DNA of 64,000 nt from Certhia americana (taxonomy: Eukaryota; Chordata; Aves; Passeriformes; Certhiidae). Under the pieces are notes generated by a model. That model saw nothing but the letters and a program-made list of their open reading frames with translations, did not search any database and had not been told where the DNA came from. Below, piece after piece: positions 12,438 to 24,916 of this stretch. The DNA lies in contig CM031857.1 of NCBI GenBank assembly GCA_018697195.1, positions 54,983,512-55,047,511 on the forward strand. The letters are read 5' to 3'. Each line of letters begins with the position of its first letter. Within the stretch, counting starts at the first letter, position 1. Both the position numbers and the translations under genes were made by a program.

Positions 12438-15400
12438 GTAAGAGTGGAGTTTGCAGAACTCCAGAATCCCTCAGTAGCAATTGGGCAGTGTGTCCTAGAA
12501 ATTTTATTGTTGTGACTTGTAATATTGAAAATGTTTTAAGGAACTGATCATTCTGTACATAGCGTTATCACATTTTTTGTTATGACATGTCTCAACAATT
12601 GTACTGTTTTGCAGTTTTATAGTGCTTTCTGGTCAAAGATTTTATAAATCCCACAGACTTAAAATGTGTTATAAATACTGTATTAAATACCAAACAGGTA
12701 TTTAATAACAGTGCAGACTCTTTGATTATTACCAAGAAAGTATATTAACCATTGTTTCAGTCATCCACTATTTTCCCCCCAACACTTATTCATTTCCCTC
12801 GTATACATGCATCCTGACATAAGCTGATCACTTCAGATTTGTTTTTGATGAAACCATGCAGTTACTGTTGTGCTGGTTCATTTTGCCTTCCTCCTCACGT
12901 ACTCATCGTGCACCCCAACTTACTCACTCAATGGATTTTGCAAAAAAATTCATTATAATTATTGTTTTGTAAACATCTTTCTGCAACCCTGAGGCCCTCA
13001 AATATCAAAATTTTATTTTTTCAAATTGTGTTCCCTATTTCTGATGTTTCAAACAAATAGGGATAGAGTTCGTAGTGTAACCCTGTACCTGTGTAGCAAC
13101 AACACCACTATGTTCCTGCACTTCATTTAAGAACATCTTCATATGAATCATTTTTAAAAGGTTTTATTTGTAAAAAATCAGTTTTGCTTCTGCAGGTATT
13201 AACAATGTTCTATCATTTCCTCTTGGTCTGTTCCTACTTGCTGTGTAAAATGAATCTTTTATGTCAGCTGTAAATAAATCATCAGCAGCTGCTATCATTA
13301 AATTTAACAGAATGGCTTACCTCCAATCATGTTTTCAGTTGCTGTTAATTTGTGTAAACTCTCAGTCTTTTTTACTGAAATGTGTTTCTTTTATTTTCTA
13401 ATAGTTCAAATAAACTGTTCAGTTATTGAGTACATGGTTGGTGGGAAAATTTTTTTTTCCAACCGTCATTAAAAATTTGCTGTAACTTCTGTCCTGGTGC
13501 AACTCTAAGTTTGATGTAATTTTTACTTTTCGTTAGTTAACCTGTTTTTTTTATGGGGTTCTCTTAATGTAATAATAAAATCCTCTTAAACAACTAAAAC
13601 CCAAGTGAAAGTGAACTGGAAGCAAGAATGTAAAGGAATTGGATAATTAGTGTTAAAGTATCAAAGAGTTATTTATAGTTTAAGCGCACAGCAGAGTAAA
13701 AAGTGCTCTGCTTCAGTCTCATAAAATGGAAGATTGAGGAAACAGCTGAACTTTTTTTTTAATTCTGTGGAGGCAACTCTCAAAATACAGGATGTCAAAG
13801 AAAATACTCTGGAACAAATAGATGAAGAGGGACAGCCATCAAGAGTTGCTTTGCAAAGAACCAGGATATCTAAAAGGACAGAAGACTCAAGTGACTGAAC
13901 TGCTAAGAAAAATCTTGCTCCATCAGTAGAGCTGCTTTTATGGTGGAGATCTAAGATGTGATATTTCCATATTTTATTAAAGCTTTTGGGATAGCAGCAG
14001 AGCTCAATAAGAAAACTTGGAAATAATGAAAGGTAGCTTGTTCCTTAAGAAGTTTCATAATTTTGGTTAAAAATTAAAAAAAAAAAGCAGTCGGAACATT
14101 CCTGCAGACAAAATCTGTGCTTCACCAGACTACTAGACTGAAACTTCGATGGAGAGTAGTGGTTAAGAGAGAACTGCCTAACATGGGTAACACCTGTTTT
14201 AAAAAAAGGCTTTTGAGGCACATGTATAGAAAGTCAAAGAATAGCAGGTAAAATATTTTAGGTTTAGAAGCCAGCTAAGGGAAAAATTTTAGATTAATTT
14301 GAAATTGAGTTACACAGAATGCTATAATAATTAAAGAACTATAACTTTAAAGAATGTAGAAAAAATGTTGGACATCCCAAATGTCAAACTTTGCAGAAGA
14401 TTTGAAAAAAAGTGCTTGAGATTACTGAAGTCTGACAAGTGCCATGGGGGTTGGGAAGGATAGTTTTTGGCAGTACAATGGCAGATGAAACTTGGTGTTG
14501 GCAAGTGCAAGGTAATGCACAATGAAGAAAGTATTTAATACAAAAAATGAATGATTTTTTTAAAACTAACTGAACCCACACAGTAGAAAAAGAAGTTATT
14601 GTGGACAGCTCAATGAAACCATGCGTTCAAAGTGAAGTCACAGTTGTAGAAGCAAACATTCAGGTATATAAAAATGGAATAGAAAATGACTGATAATTTG
14701 CTGTAAAAATTCATGGTCCAGTTTTATTTGAAATGCTGTTCGGTTGTCATCACCTGTATGCAAAAAAATACAGTCAAAGGTCTTCTTGAAGTGGGCAAAG
14801 AGGTGAGCAATAAACTGGAGAGAAGAAAGGACACGGGACGAATGTATATAACGTATGTTTGAGAGAATGTAAGTTAGATGCGTCATGTTCCTACTTTATC
14901 CCAGTAGAAAGAGTGGCAAATTTGAAAATGGCAAGGGGAAATGCTATTTATGTTATATAAAACAATTCTGCCTGGTTGCCAGGAGATAGACACACAAAGC
15001 TGAATAGGTTCTGCAAGAAGCTAAGATAGTATAACTAGCATAAAATCTTTTCAGAAGAGATTTTTTATTCTTTGGAGACACAAGATAAGTAGTACAATCT
15101 GTATGTATTTAGGAAGAAACTTTCAATATGGGCAATTTATAGACTATATCCCTTTTTATTTCTTCATGTTTTGTACTATTATTTGCAGAGACAATATGCT
15201 GTGTTATGTGGACACCTACATTGAACTCAGTTGTTTTTGTGTTTCTTGGATTTGTGTTTGGAATCACTTCAGCACTTTGCATTAGTGTATGAATTATTAT
15301 ACAAATAATTAGATGAGGTTCCTGCTGTTACGGTATTCAGTTGGAAATTTTTATTTTAAATTTTTTACTGTATTATGAGAAGACAGTTACATTGGTGTGT

Positions 15401-18400
15401 ATGAAGCCTTACCTAAAGTCTTAACCTGGAAGGTGTGTGTGATTTGGGAAAAAGGGTGGGAGGAACTTAATGTATGTTTAGGAAGGTTTTTGTAAGGAAT
15501 GTGTATCACTTATTTCATATCTGTGAGTTTTATCACTGTAGCTTTCAACTATTTCCACTGGAAATAGGACTCAGTATTGTCTTCCATCTCTGAAATGGGA
15601 ACAAATAACTCTTAATGTCAGGGGAACTTCAGGTTCACTTTCTTATGTGTTTCTGTAGTATGGTAGTTGTTTACACTATGAAGATATACCTATAGCAAAG
15701 TAGTACTTTGCTTGCCCAAAAGGTTTTAGCTGTAATACACATAGCTTACTGTAGGTTTAAAGAAATCTGTGCTTTGGAAAGAGTTTATTTTGCTGCTGCA
15801 TGTATGTGTGCACCTTGATAAGGTTGAAACAGAGATTTCTACAATGGAAGAGTTGTAGGTTGTATGAGTCTTCTATTTCCATCGGTGTTGGCGAAGTTTC
15901 ACTTCTTGGCTAGAAATATGTTTTACAGATTGCATGAGTCCTTTTGTGCTTGGCCAGGCTTTTCTGGCAGTGGGAAATTTATTCAGGTAGACCTCAAGTC
16001 TTGTGCTGTAGAGTGCTGATCACATGGGACGTAGAACTTCAACTTGAATAGACTTAAATAAAATCTCGTAGAAGTCAGCCATAATGTCATCCATTTTTCC
16101 CTTTGTCATGTGGCATCTCTTCTGAACATCATTATGAAACTGTAAAACATCTATCCAACATCTGCTATGTTTAGCTGTGAGCATATACCTGAAAACAGCA
16201 TAGACAAAGTCTACTAAGTCTTGTTTCCTTTTAGGACAAGCTACAATTTGGTTTTTTAGCAAATAAATACATAATTATGAAAGTGTAATTTTTCTTGTCT
16301 AATAAACGGCATTTCTTTAGAGTTTGCAGAGAAATAGTTAACAGGAGTGACTGACTGAAGTGGATATACAGCATCTTCAAGTACAAGTGAAAGACGTGCT
16401 ATTGGCCTTCGGGAACTTAACTTACTTTGTTCTTGGCTTGTTAAGGGAGAGACAAAGAAGGTCTGTAAGGATATGAAGGAAATACGCCATTCCCATAGTG
16501 TGAGGGAATCAAATGTGTTGCAAGTGTAACAAGTAAAATAAAAGGAATATGCTGAAGATTTTTCAGTGAGAAAAAATTAATTATGTGTTCTAAACCATCA
16601 TAACTTAAATTCTGGATTTGCATGCCCCAGGAAAAATATACTCAATTTCTAATCTGATATTTGTTTTTCAAGATGCAATGTTGTCAAAATCTTTTTCCTT
16701 GACAACTAAACAACATTAGTGTAAAATACCATGCTTCCCCTATATTCAGTATTTCAGCTTGATAGCTGTTTTTGTTCTCAGTTCTTCTGTAGAAATATGA
16801 TCGTGCCGCTACCAAATCTTTGCACTGAAAGGCGAAAATACACTTTTTCAAGATGCTTGTATTGGCTTGAAAGTTTGAGGAGGTAGGCATGATACAGACA
16901 GGTTGTGTAGGATTTTTAAGATGGGTTATTAAATTGGACTTTAAGCACTGACTTGCTACATGTTCTTTGATGACAAGTTATTTGATGAATTCTTGGAGAG
17001 TTGGTTTTTTTGGTCTTTTTCAATTGGCATTGAGAGGTTGTCCTAGTGTTCGTATTTCAGTTTGCTAGTAAGAGGTAGTGTTGAATTAATAGAAACTAGT
17101 ATTCATATTTAAGAAATTATGGTTTTTTTTAGTTTATCTTGTAGGACTTATTTGAAGCATATAGCAGAAATATACAGTTCAATAGAACAGATGTGGCATT
17201 CATGGAGGGTGGGCTAGGAAAATAAGAACAATCTTACAAAAGAAAAGAATGGTTGCAGGGAGGGTGTGTTACACTTACAGACTTTTAGATCTCATCACAT
17301 TAATTTTCTTTTGAAGTAATTTGCTTTGGGGCATAGTAGAGTTCTGGCCCTTAGACTGAATGCCTTTAGTACATGTTGAGACAATGGCTTAGTGGGGGTC
17401 TGCAGTTGATGTCAGCAACCAACATGACTCAGTAAGTTATAATCTTCTGCATCATTTTTGGGATTTACATCATTAAACTCGAGAAGTTTTTAACATTGTT
17501 ACTCAGTCAAAAGTGATAATTGAATGTTACTCATTTTTGAGTGACTTTCTGCAATTTTGTGTTGTTTCCTTAATGTGTTTCTAAGGTGGCGTTAAGGTTT
17601 TAAATTAAATCAAGATCGAAGTCCCAGTAAAAAATAGCCAGTGAAATTTTCAGGCATCTCTTTTTCTTGTTGTTTCTCTACATACCAATTTGAAAAAATC
17701 TCCAGAAAAACAAAAGAGGACACTATGTGAGGTGACAACAACAGGGCTATGGGATAGATTTTGCTGTTCTGGTTTCCTATTTAGTAAGTTAACTTCAGAT
17801 AATTCTAATCTTGAATTTTCTTCTTTTGCTACTAGTGAAGAAACTGTCTTGTACTCCTCTTGAGCTCAGGTAGATCGTTTAGAGACTGTTGCTTCAGCAG
17901 ATGCAGAGGTGCAACTCTGTAGCATTATACTGGAATTTAGCAGGAGCACAAGAGCAGCGCAGCATCAGTTGACTTGAAATTTTCTTTTTTCTTCTAAGGA
18001 TAGTCTCTGGCTTTCTTAGATGTTTACAGGACCACCTGCTACATGGGAAATGGGTGCTACTGCATTGGTTAGACTTGTCTTGTAGACAGTGCAAGTCAAA
18101 CACAAAGCTATCAGTGGAACTTGATTGTGTTGCTTTAGAATTTTTTCCCCTTGTGCTAGCCAAGGGTCTCTGGGTTTATTTATCTCTTCCTTCTCCATAT
18201 TCTTTATCCTCTGAAGAGTTAAATGGTTCCACTTCCGAGGCTCATCTGCCTTGCGTATAAATATTCTTATTTACAGCTGAGAGTTCTTATCAAGCTATTA
18301 AAATTATATTCTTTAAATGTACATTAAATTTCTGGTCTTTAGAACTTAATCTCTTCTTTTGGTGCCTATTTTAAACTTTATTCTCTGATGTGTGCTTTAC

Positions 18401-18675
18401 TCTTGCCCTGCCTTTAAGCCTCCTTATTTTATGAATCCTTTCTTTTCTTTTCCTCATCTGCAATTTGCATTCTGACTATATGAGATGGCATTAGAACGTG
18501 TAGCCTGTGGAGTCTCTGGTTGTTTAGGAAGGCATTTGTTCAACAGGCTAAAGGGGAAAATGGTTTTTGTACTATGAAAAAGCCCAGCCAGAATGCCATG
18601 TAAAATACACCTGCTTCTTCAGGCTTCTTTTAAAATAAAGGTGTTTACTCTAATGCAGTGTTTTTCCCTTTGTAG
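12438..18675 (+). other. ZC3H13: Intron 4
   Basis: The largest internal intron (6.2 kb), donor GTAAGA and acceptor TTTGTAG. It holds an old sense-oriented CR1 fossil (about 14350-14900). Apart from that I see AT-rich sequence without supportable genes. Confidence 0.85.
14350..14900 (+). mobile_element. Old CR1 LINE fossil, reverse-transcriptase C-terminal part
   Basis: On the plus strand the translation shows CR1 ORF2 signatures in order, broken by stops and shifts: MKLGVGKCKVMH (from ~14487), then EKEVIVDSSMKP (from ~14588) with an alanine-asparagine motif, and then a weak trace of the conserved tyrosine/leucine 'right-hand' segment near 14700-14800. These phrases correspond to the region of CR1 ORF2 just after the catalytic FADD block. 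Divergence is clearly greater than in the CR1 copy at 45 kb, so this is an older insertion. Both ends are approximate, and remnants may reach upstream toward 14.1 kb. Confidence 0.65.
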
Positions 18676-18784
18676 AAAGAGTCTTCACGAGGAAGGCATA
18701 GAGAAAAGGAGGATATCAAAATTACAAAGGAGCGAACACCAGAAAGTGAAGAGGAAAATGGGGATTGGGAAACAAATAGAGAAG
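18676..18784 (+). CDS. ZC3H13: ZC3H13 exon 5 (residues 114-150)
   Basis: Encodes KESSRGRHREKEDIKITKER followed by TPESEEENGDWETNRE, a lysine/glutamate-rich linker matching ZC3H13. Acceptor TTTGTAG, donor GAAG|GTATGT. It ends one base into an Asp codon that the next exon completes. Confidence 0.95.
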
Positions 18785-20952
18785 GTATGTATAAGGTATA
18801 CAGTCCCCTGACGCCTTAGAGAACTGTGAGATTTCTGGGCTGTGTGTCAAGTGGAATGCTTCGAGATTTTGTTTCTAAGCAAAATACTTCTGTGCAGTAG
18901 CCATTAATATTTTGTTTTGAGGAGAACTAAAAAGTTACCTGAGTTGGACTGCTACAGTGGTTAAACTAGCTTTAAAAACATAGGGTTTGTTGGGGTTTTT
19001 TTTCCTCTTTTGACTACTCAGGCAACAAGAAATTTAGATATAGTCTACTCCGTGGTGAATCTTTCACATTAAGGTCGCTAGATGAATCCAAGTTGCATGT
19101 AAAATTACTTTGGATCTTGTCAGTCTGAGAAGAAAGTGTAACTCCTTTAAATTCAAAAGTCAGCCATTTTTGTTGCATAATTTGTAATGGTGTTAATGTC
19201 ATAAACGAGGTCTCCATTAGAATGAGTATAACTGTTGAAGGTGGATATAAGGTGAACATCAGTGAAATATTTATGTTCTAAAAATACTTGAGGAATACTA
19301 AGTGTCTTGCATTTGTATGAGTTGGTGGGTGAGAGTCTTTTGGTTTGGAGGTTTTTTTTAGTGTTTGTTAGGTGGTATTGTTGCTGTGGGCAGTTTTCTT
19401 CTCTCCTAAGCTTCGCTTTTGTTTGAGTTCAAATTCACCTGACAGTGATGTTAAAGGAGCTTCTACTGAACTGTGGTGTTTCTGTACTTTTCTAAGTGTA
19501 TTTCAGAAGTAGTTACAATGTTGCAAGGAAAAAATGGCAATTCTGATGACATCTGAGGGAATTCAGATGCAATAAACGTATTTGCAATGGAGTTCGCTGC
19601 AAATTGTAGGGTGGAGCTCTTTGGAAATGTCAGTAACTAGGGAGCTTTACAATACTGTATGCTAAAAGTGTTGCAGGTCCTGTTTTGCTGAGCCTTAGGC
19701 ACAATACAGGGAATGTATTGTGGAATGGAAAAGTAGCCATTATATATATTCGCTCCTTTGTAGACTTTTTTTTACACTTAAGAAAAATTGATCTTTGACA
19801 TGTATACGTGGAAATAAAACCTTACTCAAAAAAAAGTTTGAAATGTAGAAACCACAAGGTCTGTATAATCATATGGTAGGAATGTCTTAAGTCTTAAACA
19901 CTGAGACTTTGATCTTGAGAATTCAGCTTTTTTTTCACAATAGTGCCAATTTTCAGTAAATGGATGAAGGAGAGTTACTATCTGATAATTTCTACTGAGT
20001 GCTATATAAGTAGATGGATAGACTGGGAAAGAACTTATGCTGTTAGGAGCTGCATCTTTCTCTGTACTGTTCCCATGCATTCATGACACATGAAGGCAAT
20101 TTGTAGACTCAGTTTAGTTGTTGCAAAATCTTTTATGTAGTTCCTGTATGTAGGAAGAGAGTGAAAGCTAATAACTTTTTTTAAAAGTCATCTTTTCTCT
20201 GACAGATATTTTCCAAAAATGTTTTTTGAGTATTAGACTTAAATAGCCATAAACAAGATTAATATAAACAGAGTGAGTAAATTCAATTACTTCAGTTGCC
20301 AGGTTGGAAGCTTAAGGTATTAACTGTCTATGACTTAATGAAAAAGTGAGAGAAGTAACACTTTTTCTAATGTGAAAACCAAACAGTGATAATGTTGTAA
20401 AACCAGATGTAAACTCTAGAAGTGTATGTTTATCCAATGCAAGTGTGCATAAAAACTCTTCTCTTATTTTAAAAACAATGTTTACATGTAATTAAGTACA
20501 TCAATTGATTTGTAAGACACTGTAAGACATTCTATAGTATTGTGCATCAGTATATGAATCTGTTTCATGTAAGTTCCCCAGTTAAGTAGTGCTCTACATA
20601 TTTTTGCTTCTTGTGAAGACATACAGTTTAAAATTTTATTTGTAATTTAAATACAAATAAGTGGTTTACTGTGTTTCCCTTGCTACCTGGGATGAATGTC
20701 CATGAAAGAAGTTAAGATGTTCTTTTTAATGAAGTTTAAGAGTTGAACTTCAGGTTTTATGGAACTAGCTCAAATTACTTCAGGTTTGCAAACGTTATTG
20801 GAGAAGAAATTTGGCATTCATTCCTTGGTCCATTCATGCAGTGCTTAAAAGTCATGGAAATATTTATGGTTGGCATCTCATATGCTGAATGTTATAGTTA
20901 TCATAAGAAATTGTTTGCTAATCTATTTACTTTTTTTTTTCTTCAAATAAAG
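18785..20952 (+). other. ZC3H13: Intron 5
   Basis: 2.2 kb, donor GTATGT, acceptor AAATAAAG preceded by a T-rich tract. No repeat family or gene recognised. Confidence 0.85.
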
Positions 20953-21092
20953 ACTCTGATAATGGAGATGTTAATTATGATTATGATCATGAGCTGTCTT
21001 TGGAAATGAAGCGCCAAAAGATTCAGAGAGAACTCATGAAATTGGAACAGGAAAACATGGAGAAACGAGAGGAAATAGTAATTAAAAAAGAG
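20953..21092 (+). CDS. ZC3H13: ZC3H13 exon 6 (residues 150-196)
   Basis: Encodes DSDNGDVNYDYDHELSLEMK followed by RQKIQRELMKLEQENMEKRE, an acidic start running into a predicted helical, coiled-coil-like stretch (~170-196). The donor GAG|GTTTGT is weak compared with its neighbours. Ends in phase 0. Confidence 0.95.
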
Positions 21093-21810
21093 GTTTGTAT
21101 TTTGTAAGTGTGAAATAAAAAAGACAAGTCATCAGCCACTTCATAGGCTTCTAATTGTTTCCCATAAGACTTAAAGTTTTTAGGCTACAAATACACTGTT
21201 GTGTTACGTGATAATAAATAACTTGCACCTATATAATGAGTACTTAGAAGTGAGTATCTGATCAGTCATCCAGCACAGTAACCAAGTTTTCTCCTTTGTG
21301 AAGTCAGCTATTAAATGAGTAGGATTTAATGCATTTTACTGATACAAAACTAGTAAGATCTGTAACAGAGAAGATACGTAAAAGAAAACACAAGGCATTT
21401 CCCAATCTTATTTCCAGCTTGCCTTGTAGTAACAGAGTAGAGTAGAGACACAAAGCTGTAAGTGTTAGAAACTAATATTTTGGGGAAGATTAAAAAAAAA
21501 AAAAAATCCTCTGAGGATGTCTTTCTTTTTCAGACAAATGTGTTAGTTGTAAGTATACTGATTTTAAACTTTTAAGTTACAGTTTTTGTAACATATTACA
21601 GAGTGCATCACCTTCTCTTCCTCCACACTTTATCTGTTGTCTTCCTTTTATGGTGTTCCTTGCAAACAATGTGATGAGGTTGAAGTAGAGATGTACATGG
21701 TTCTCATACTCCCTCACTTGCTGAATTTACGTATTTGTCACACATATCGGCATACAGTTATGCTTTTGAGCATCAATACCTTATTGGTTAATTATATTCT
21801 TTCTCTCAAG
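21093..21810 (+). other. ZC3H13: Intron 6
   Basis: 718 nt, donor GTTTGT, acceptor TCTCAAG. Includes a 15-A run at 21492-21506; nothing else recognised. Confidence 0.85.
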
Positions 21811-21971
21811 ATTTCTCCAGAGGTGGTTAGATCTAAATTATCACCATCGCCATCACCACGAAAGTCTAGCAAATCTCCAAAAAGAAGATCCAGTCCCAAA
21901 TCATCATCTTCAGCTAGTAAGAAAGACAAGAAAGCGACTACTGTCTCTTCACCACTTTTGGAGCAGCAGAG
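21811..21971 (+). CDS. ZC3H13: ZC3H13 exon 7 (residues 197-250)
   Basis: Encodes ISPEVVRSKLSPSPSPRKSS and continues through a Ser/Lys-rich segment to SSPLLEQQ. SP and KS dipeptides suggest a disordered, phosphorylatable nuclear linker. It ends two bases into an Arg codon, donor AG|GTCAGT. Confidence 0.95.
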
Positions 21972-23278
21972 GTCAGTATGTAGATGCATCTTGCAAGAGA
22001 GTGAGAACACACTTAGTTTTATTATACTGGAGTTGTCATAAATAATGTTTTCCATTTTCCTTCCTTTCAGTGCCCTTGATTATATAAATTTAGGAGAAGA
22101 TCTCTAAATTGTACATTGTGAATCATCTTATGCAGAAAATTGTTATATGGATGTGGTTTCAGTTGATTATTTTCATGGTTTACAAGCAGACCTTTCCTCT
22201 TTGAATCTCCAGAATCTTTTGTGAGGTGATAAGACAATATAAACCATTGAAAAGTGGAAAACACTTTCGTTTAAAATGCTGCGGCCTGTGAAGCAGCCTC
22301 TAAAATGAAGCATTAAAAATGTGACCAACTGCACATTCTGTTGGTATTGCGTATTACTGTTCAAGATACACTATGTGACTTTCAAGACAGGGAATTCTTC
22401 AAAATTCAGAAGTGAGGGATGTGGAGGGGCAGGGAAGAATTAAGGATAAAATATGTAAAATTCACAGGATTTTAACAGGTTGCTGTGCCACCAAAGTCAG
22501 TCTCCAAAACCTGCTTCTAAAATTCTTGTTGGCCACAAAACATTTTGAACTGTTGTTTGCATCTTTTAGATAGGAGAGAAATTACTGCAGCAGTGTAACC
22601 AAACACATCTGTGTTTGCTAATATCCCCTATTTAACCTACTTGTTATAATCCCCTTTAAAATAGGGGCAGAACAACATTGTTTGTGTTACAGGAATGGTA
22701 CAGCATGTGCAGTATGTGTGCTACTGACATATACGGTGATACCTAGTTGATAGGATTTATCTTAGTGGCAAATTGTGTGGAAAATATGTACTATTTCATA
22801 TTGTGAGATGCATATTCAAGAACGTTTAGATTCTTCATCCTGTCAGGTAGTTAACATTAAATTGAAAACATGAGTATCTCAAGTAATTTTATGTATGTGG
22901 TTGGGGTATTGCATTGCAGGAATGGGAGTCTAAACAGACAAGGTACTGTATGGTTTTTGTCATCTGATGTACACAGTTCATGTAAGGGCATTTTATCTTT
23001 GAAAACTGGTTCTGTCTGAACAGGAGCAATTCTGGTTTTGTTCACTTCCTTCAGAAAAAAAGGCTATAAATCGAAGAGCTCAGCATAAATTTTTACCATC
23101 TCTATTCACCTTTCTGTCAAGTTCTGCTATTGAATGGTGTTTGTGAAGGGAGTTGGTAAATCCTGTCCTAAAAGCTTCAAGGCCTCTTATAACTGCCCTG
23201 TCAACGTCTGAAAAATTGTTTGAAATAGTTGTCAACTCTTCATTTTTATATTCCCACACCCTGTTAATTTTTCTCTAG
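21972..23278 (+). other. ZC3H13: Intron 7
   Basis: 1.3 kb, donor GTCAGT, acceptor TTCTCTAG. AT-rich, no recognised repeats or genes. Confidence 0.85.
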
Positions 23279-23476
23279 GAGTTCTAAAAGTAACCAGAGT
23301 AAAAAGAAAGGTCCTCGTACCCCTAGCCCTCCTCCTCCGGTACAAGAGGAAACTCCCCTGGGGAAAAAACACAAAGAAAAACACAAAGCAAAAGAACGTT
23401 CAGAAGAAAAGGCAAGGGAGGTGAAAGAGAGAGGGCGTGACTTCGAAAGGCACAAGGAGAAAAAAGAGAAGCAGAG
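23279..23476 (+). CDS. ZC3H13: ZC3H13 exon 8 (residues 250-316)
   Basis: Encodes the motif SKKKGPRTPSPPPP and then a highly basic lysine/glutamate stretch (EKHKAKERSEEKAREVKERG and on to KEKKEKQ). The KKKGPRTPSPP motif is a landmark of ZC3H13 and recurs in similar form in exon 15. Ends two bases into an Arg codon, donor AG|GTAAGT. Confidence 0.95.
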
Positions 23477-24742
23477 GTAAGTTATGTTGCATTATTAGCT
23501 TTTAACTGTAAGCTTGCTTTTAAAATTATCTTGTACAGAACACTGAATGATAAGGGTGGTGTTACCTACTTTGCCGACAGCCTATTCAGTACTCAATGAG
23601 GTGTTTTCAGTGCGTTATAAAGACTATAACTATAGACTATTTCAGTGAGTTATATAGACTAACAGATTAGTAGGTTTTAATTACATAACTGAAGTTTGTA
23701 AAATGCCCCTTTGAAAGATTCCTTGCTTCTCAAGAATTTGGATGCTCGCCAGCGGAACAGGTTGTTTGTCAAAATCTTCATGGAAGTCAGTCACTGGTCT
23801 GAGTGCATGCTATTCTGAAATCATAGAGGACTAATACCCTTAAAAGTTGGCAGTGTGCATTTAGACTCACCCTAATCTTCACTAGGTTAAAGTATTTTTG
23901 AAGTAGTCAAACATTACTGACATTTAGAATTGCTTCACTTTTGCATATATACATATTTATATATATTTTTAAAATGGTGGACTACTATGACTATTCCATT
24001 TTTTCCTGGAGCATACATGTCCACTGAAGCTGAAAGATACATGCTCTGCATTCTTATGTCCTATATTTTCTTGATGAAAGTAGGGTTCTTAAGTCTTACT
24101 TTGTAACTGGCATAGCAGACTAAATATTGGTAGAGCAGCGAATCGTGTATTTTTAACTGATTAAATAATTCCACCATACTTACTTGAAAGTATTTTATTT
24201 CCCTCGTGATTGCACACTCCATTACTGGAAGGAAGTCACAAGCAGTAGAAAAGAACATTCTAGGTAGTGCTGAAAGGATCAAGACAGTACTTGTCTTATC
24301 ATTGTACTATAGCTAGGTATTGCTGTGGTGAGTACAGTCTTATATTTCACTGTTGGATTTTTGGAGTTTTTTTCCTTACATAATAAAAATGAAGTTGTAA
24401 TAAAGTAGCAAAATATTTCTCCATTGATAAGAATTCTGTTTTACCACCACATGAAATGTTAGGTAAAATTACAAGGACATTTTCTTGGGTTTGCTATGTT
24501 CTAGTTTTTACAGTCCAGTGTAGCTAGAAATTTAGTGCATATCTTGCATTGTTGAGTTTTGCTAGTTTAAGGTAATTTCATATGTGAAGTCACAGGTAGA
24601 ACAAATGACTGTATAACATAGCTCCTGATATGGTAATCACAGGTTCTGTCTTGGAGGTAGTTTCTTAGTAATGTGTAGTTTCTTAGAAATGTGCTAATGC
24701 CATCTTAGCCCTGTTAAACAAGCTGCTGTTTATGTTTCCCAG
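23477..24742 (+). other. ZC3H13: Intron 8
   Basis: 1.27 kb, donor GTAAGT, acceptor TTTCCCAG. Nothing recognised beyond AT-rich simple stretches near 23945. Confidence 0.85.
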
Positions 24743-24916
24743 GGATCTGTCTGAAAGCTCCCGAAGACAGAAACGTTCTCCTAGTCCTGCAGATCACTCT
24801 GGCAGTAATTCTTCCCCTTCCAGGGAGTATTCCCCACCTGCTGCAAGGCGAAGGCAGACCTCCCGAGCTCCAGCCAAGTCAACCACTCATAAACATAACT
24901 TCTCACCCTCTCGCAG
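24743..24916 (+). CDS. ZC3H13: ZC3H13 exon 9, likely cassette exon (residues 316-374)
   Basis: Encodes an SR-like segment beginning DLSESSRRQKRSPSPADHSG and ending THKHNFSPSRR. The exon is 174 nt, exactly 58 codons, and is phase 2 at both ends, so skipping it keeps the frame. As I remember the main human isoform, the exon 8 and exon 10 counterparts are joined directly without this block. The donor CAG|GTGGGA is weak. The open frame, acceptor TTTCCCAG and SR-type composition support it as a true exon, but probably an alternative one. Confidence 0.85.

Noticed and set aside
16020..16262. 80-codon minus-strand frame in intron 4 with protein-like residues
   Set aside because: Short, without a recognised motif or extension; a chance open frame is the simpler reading.
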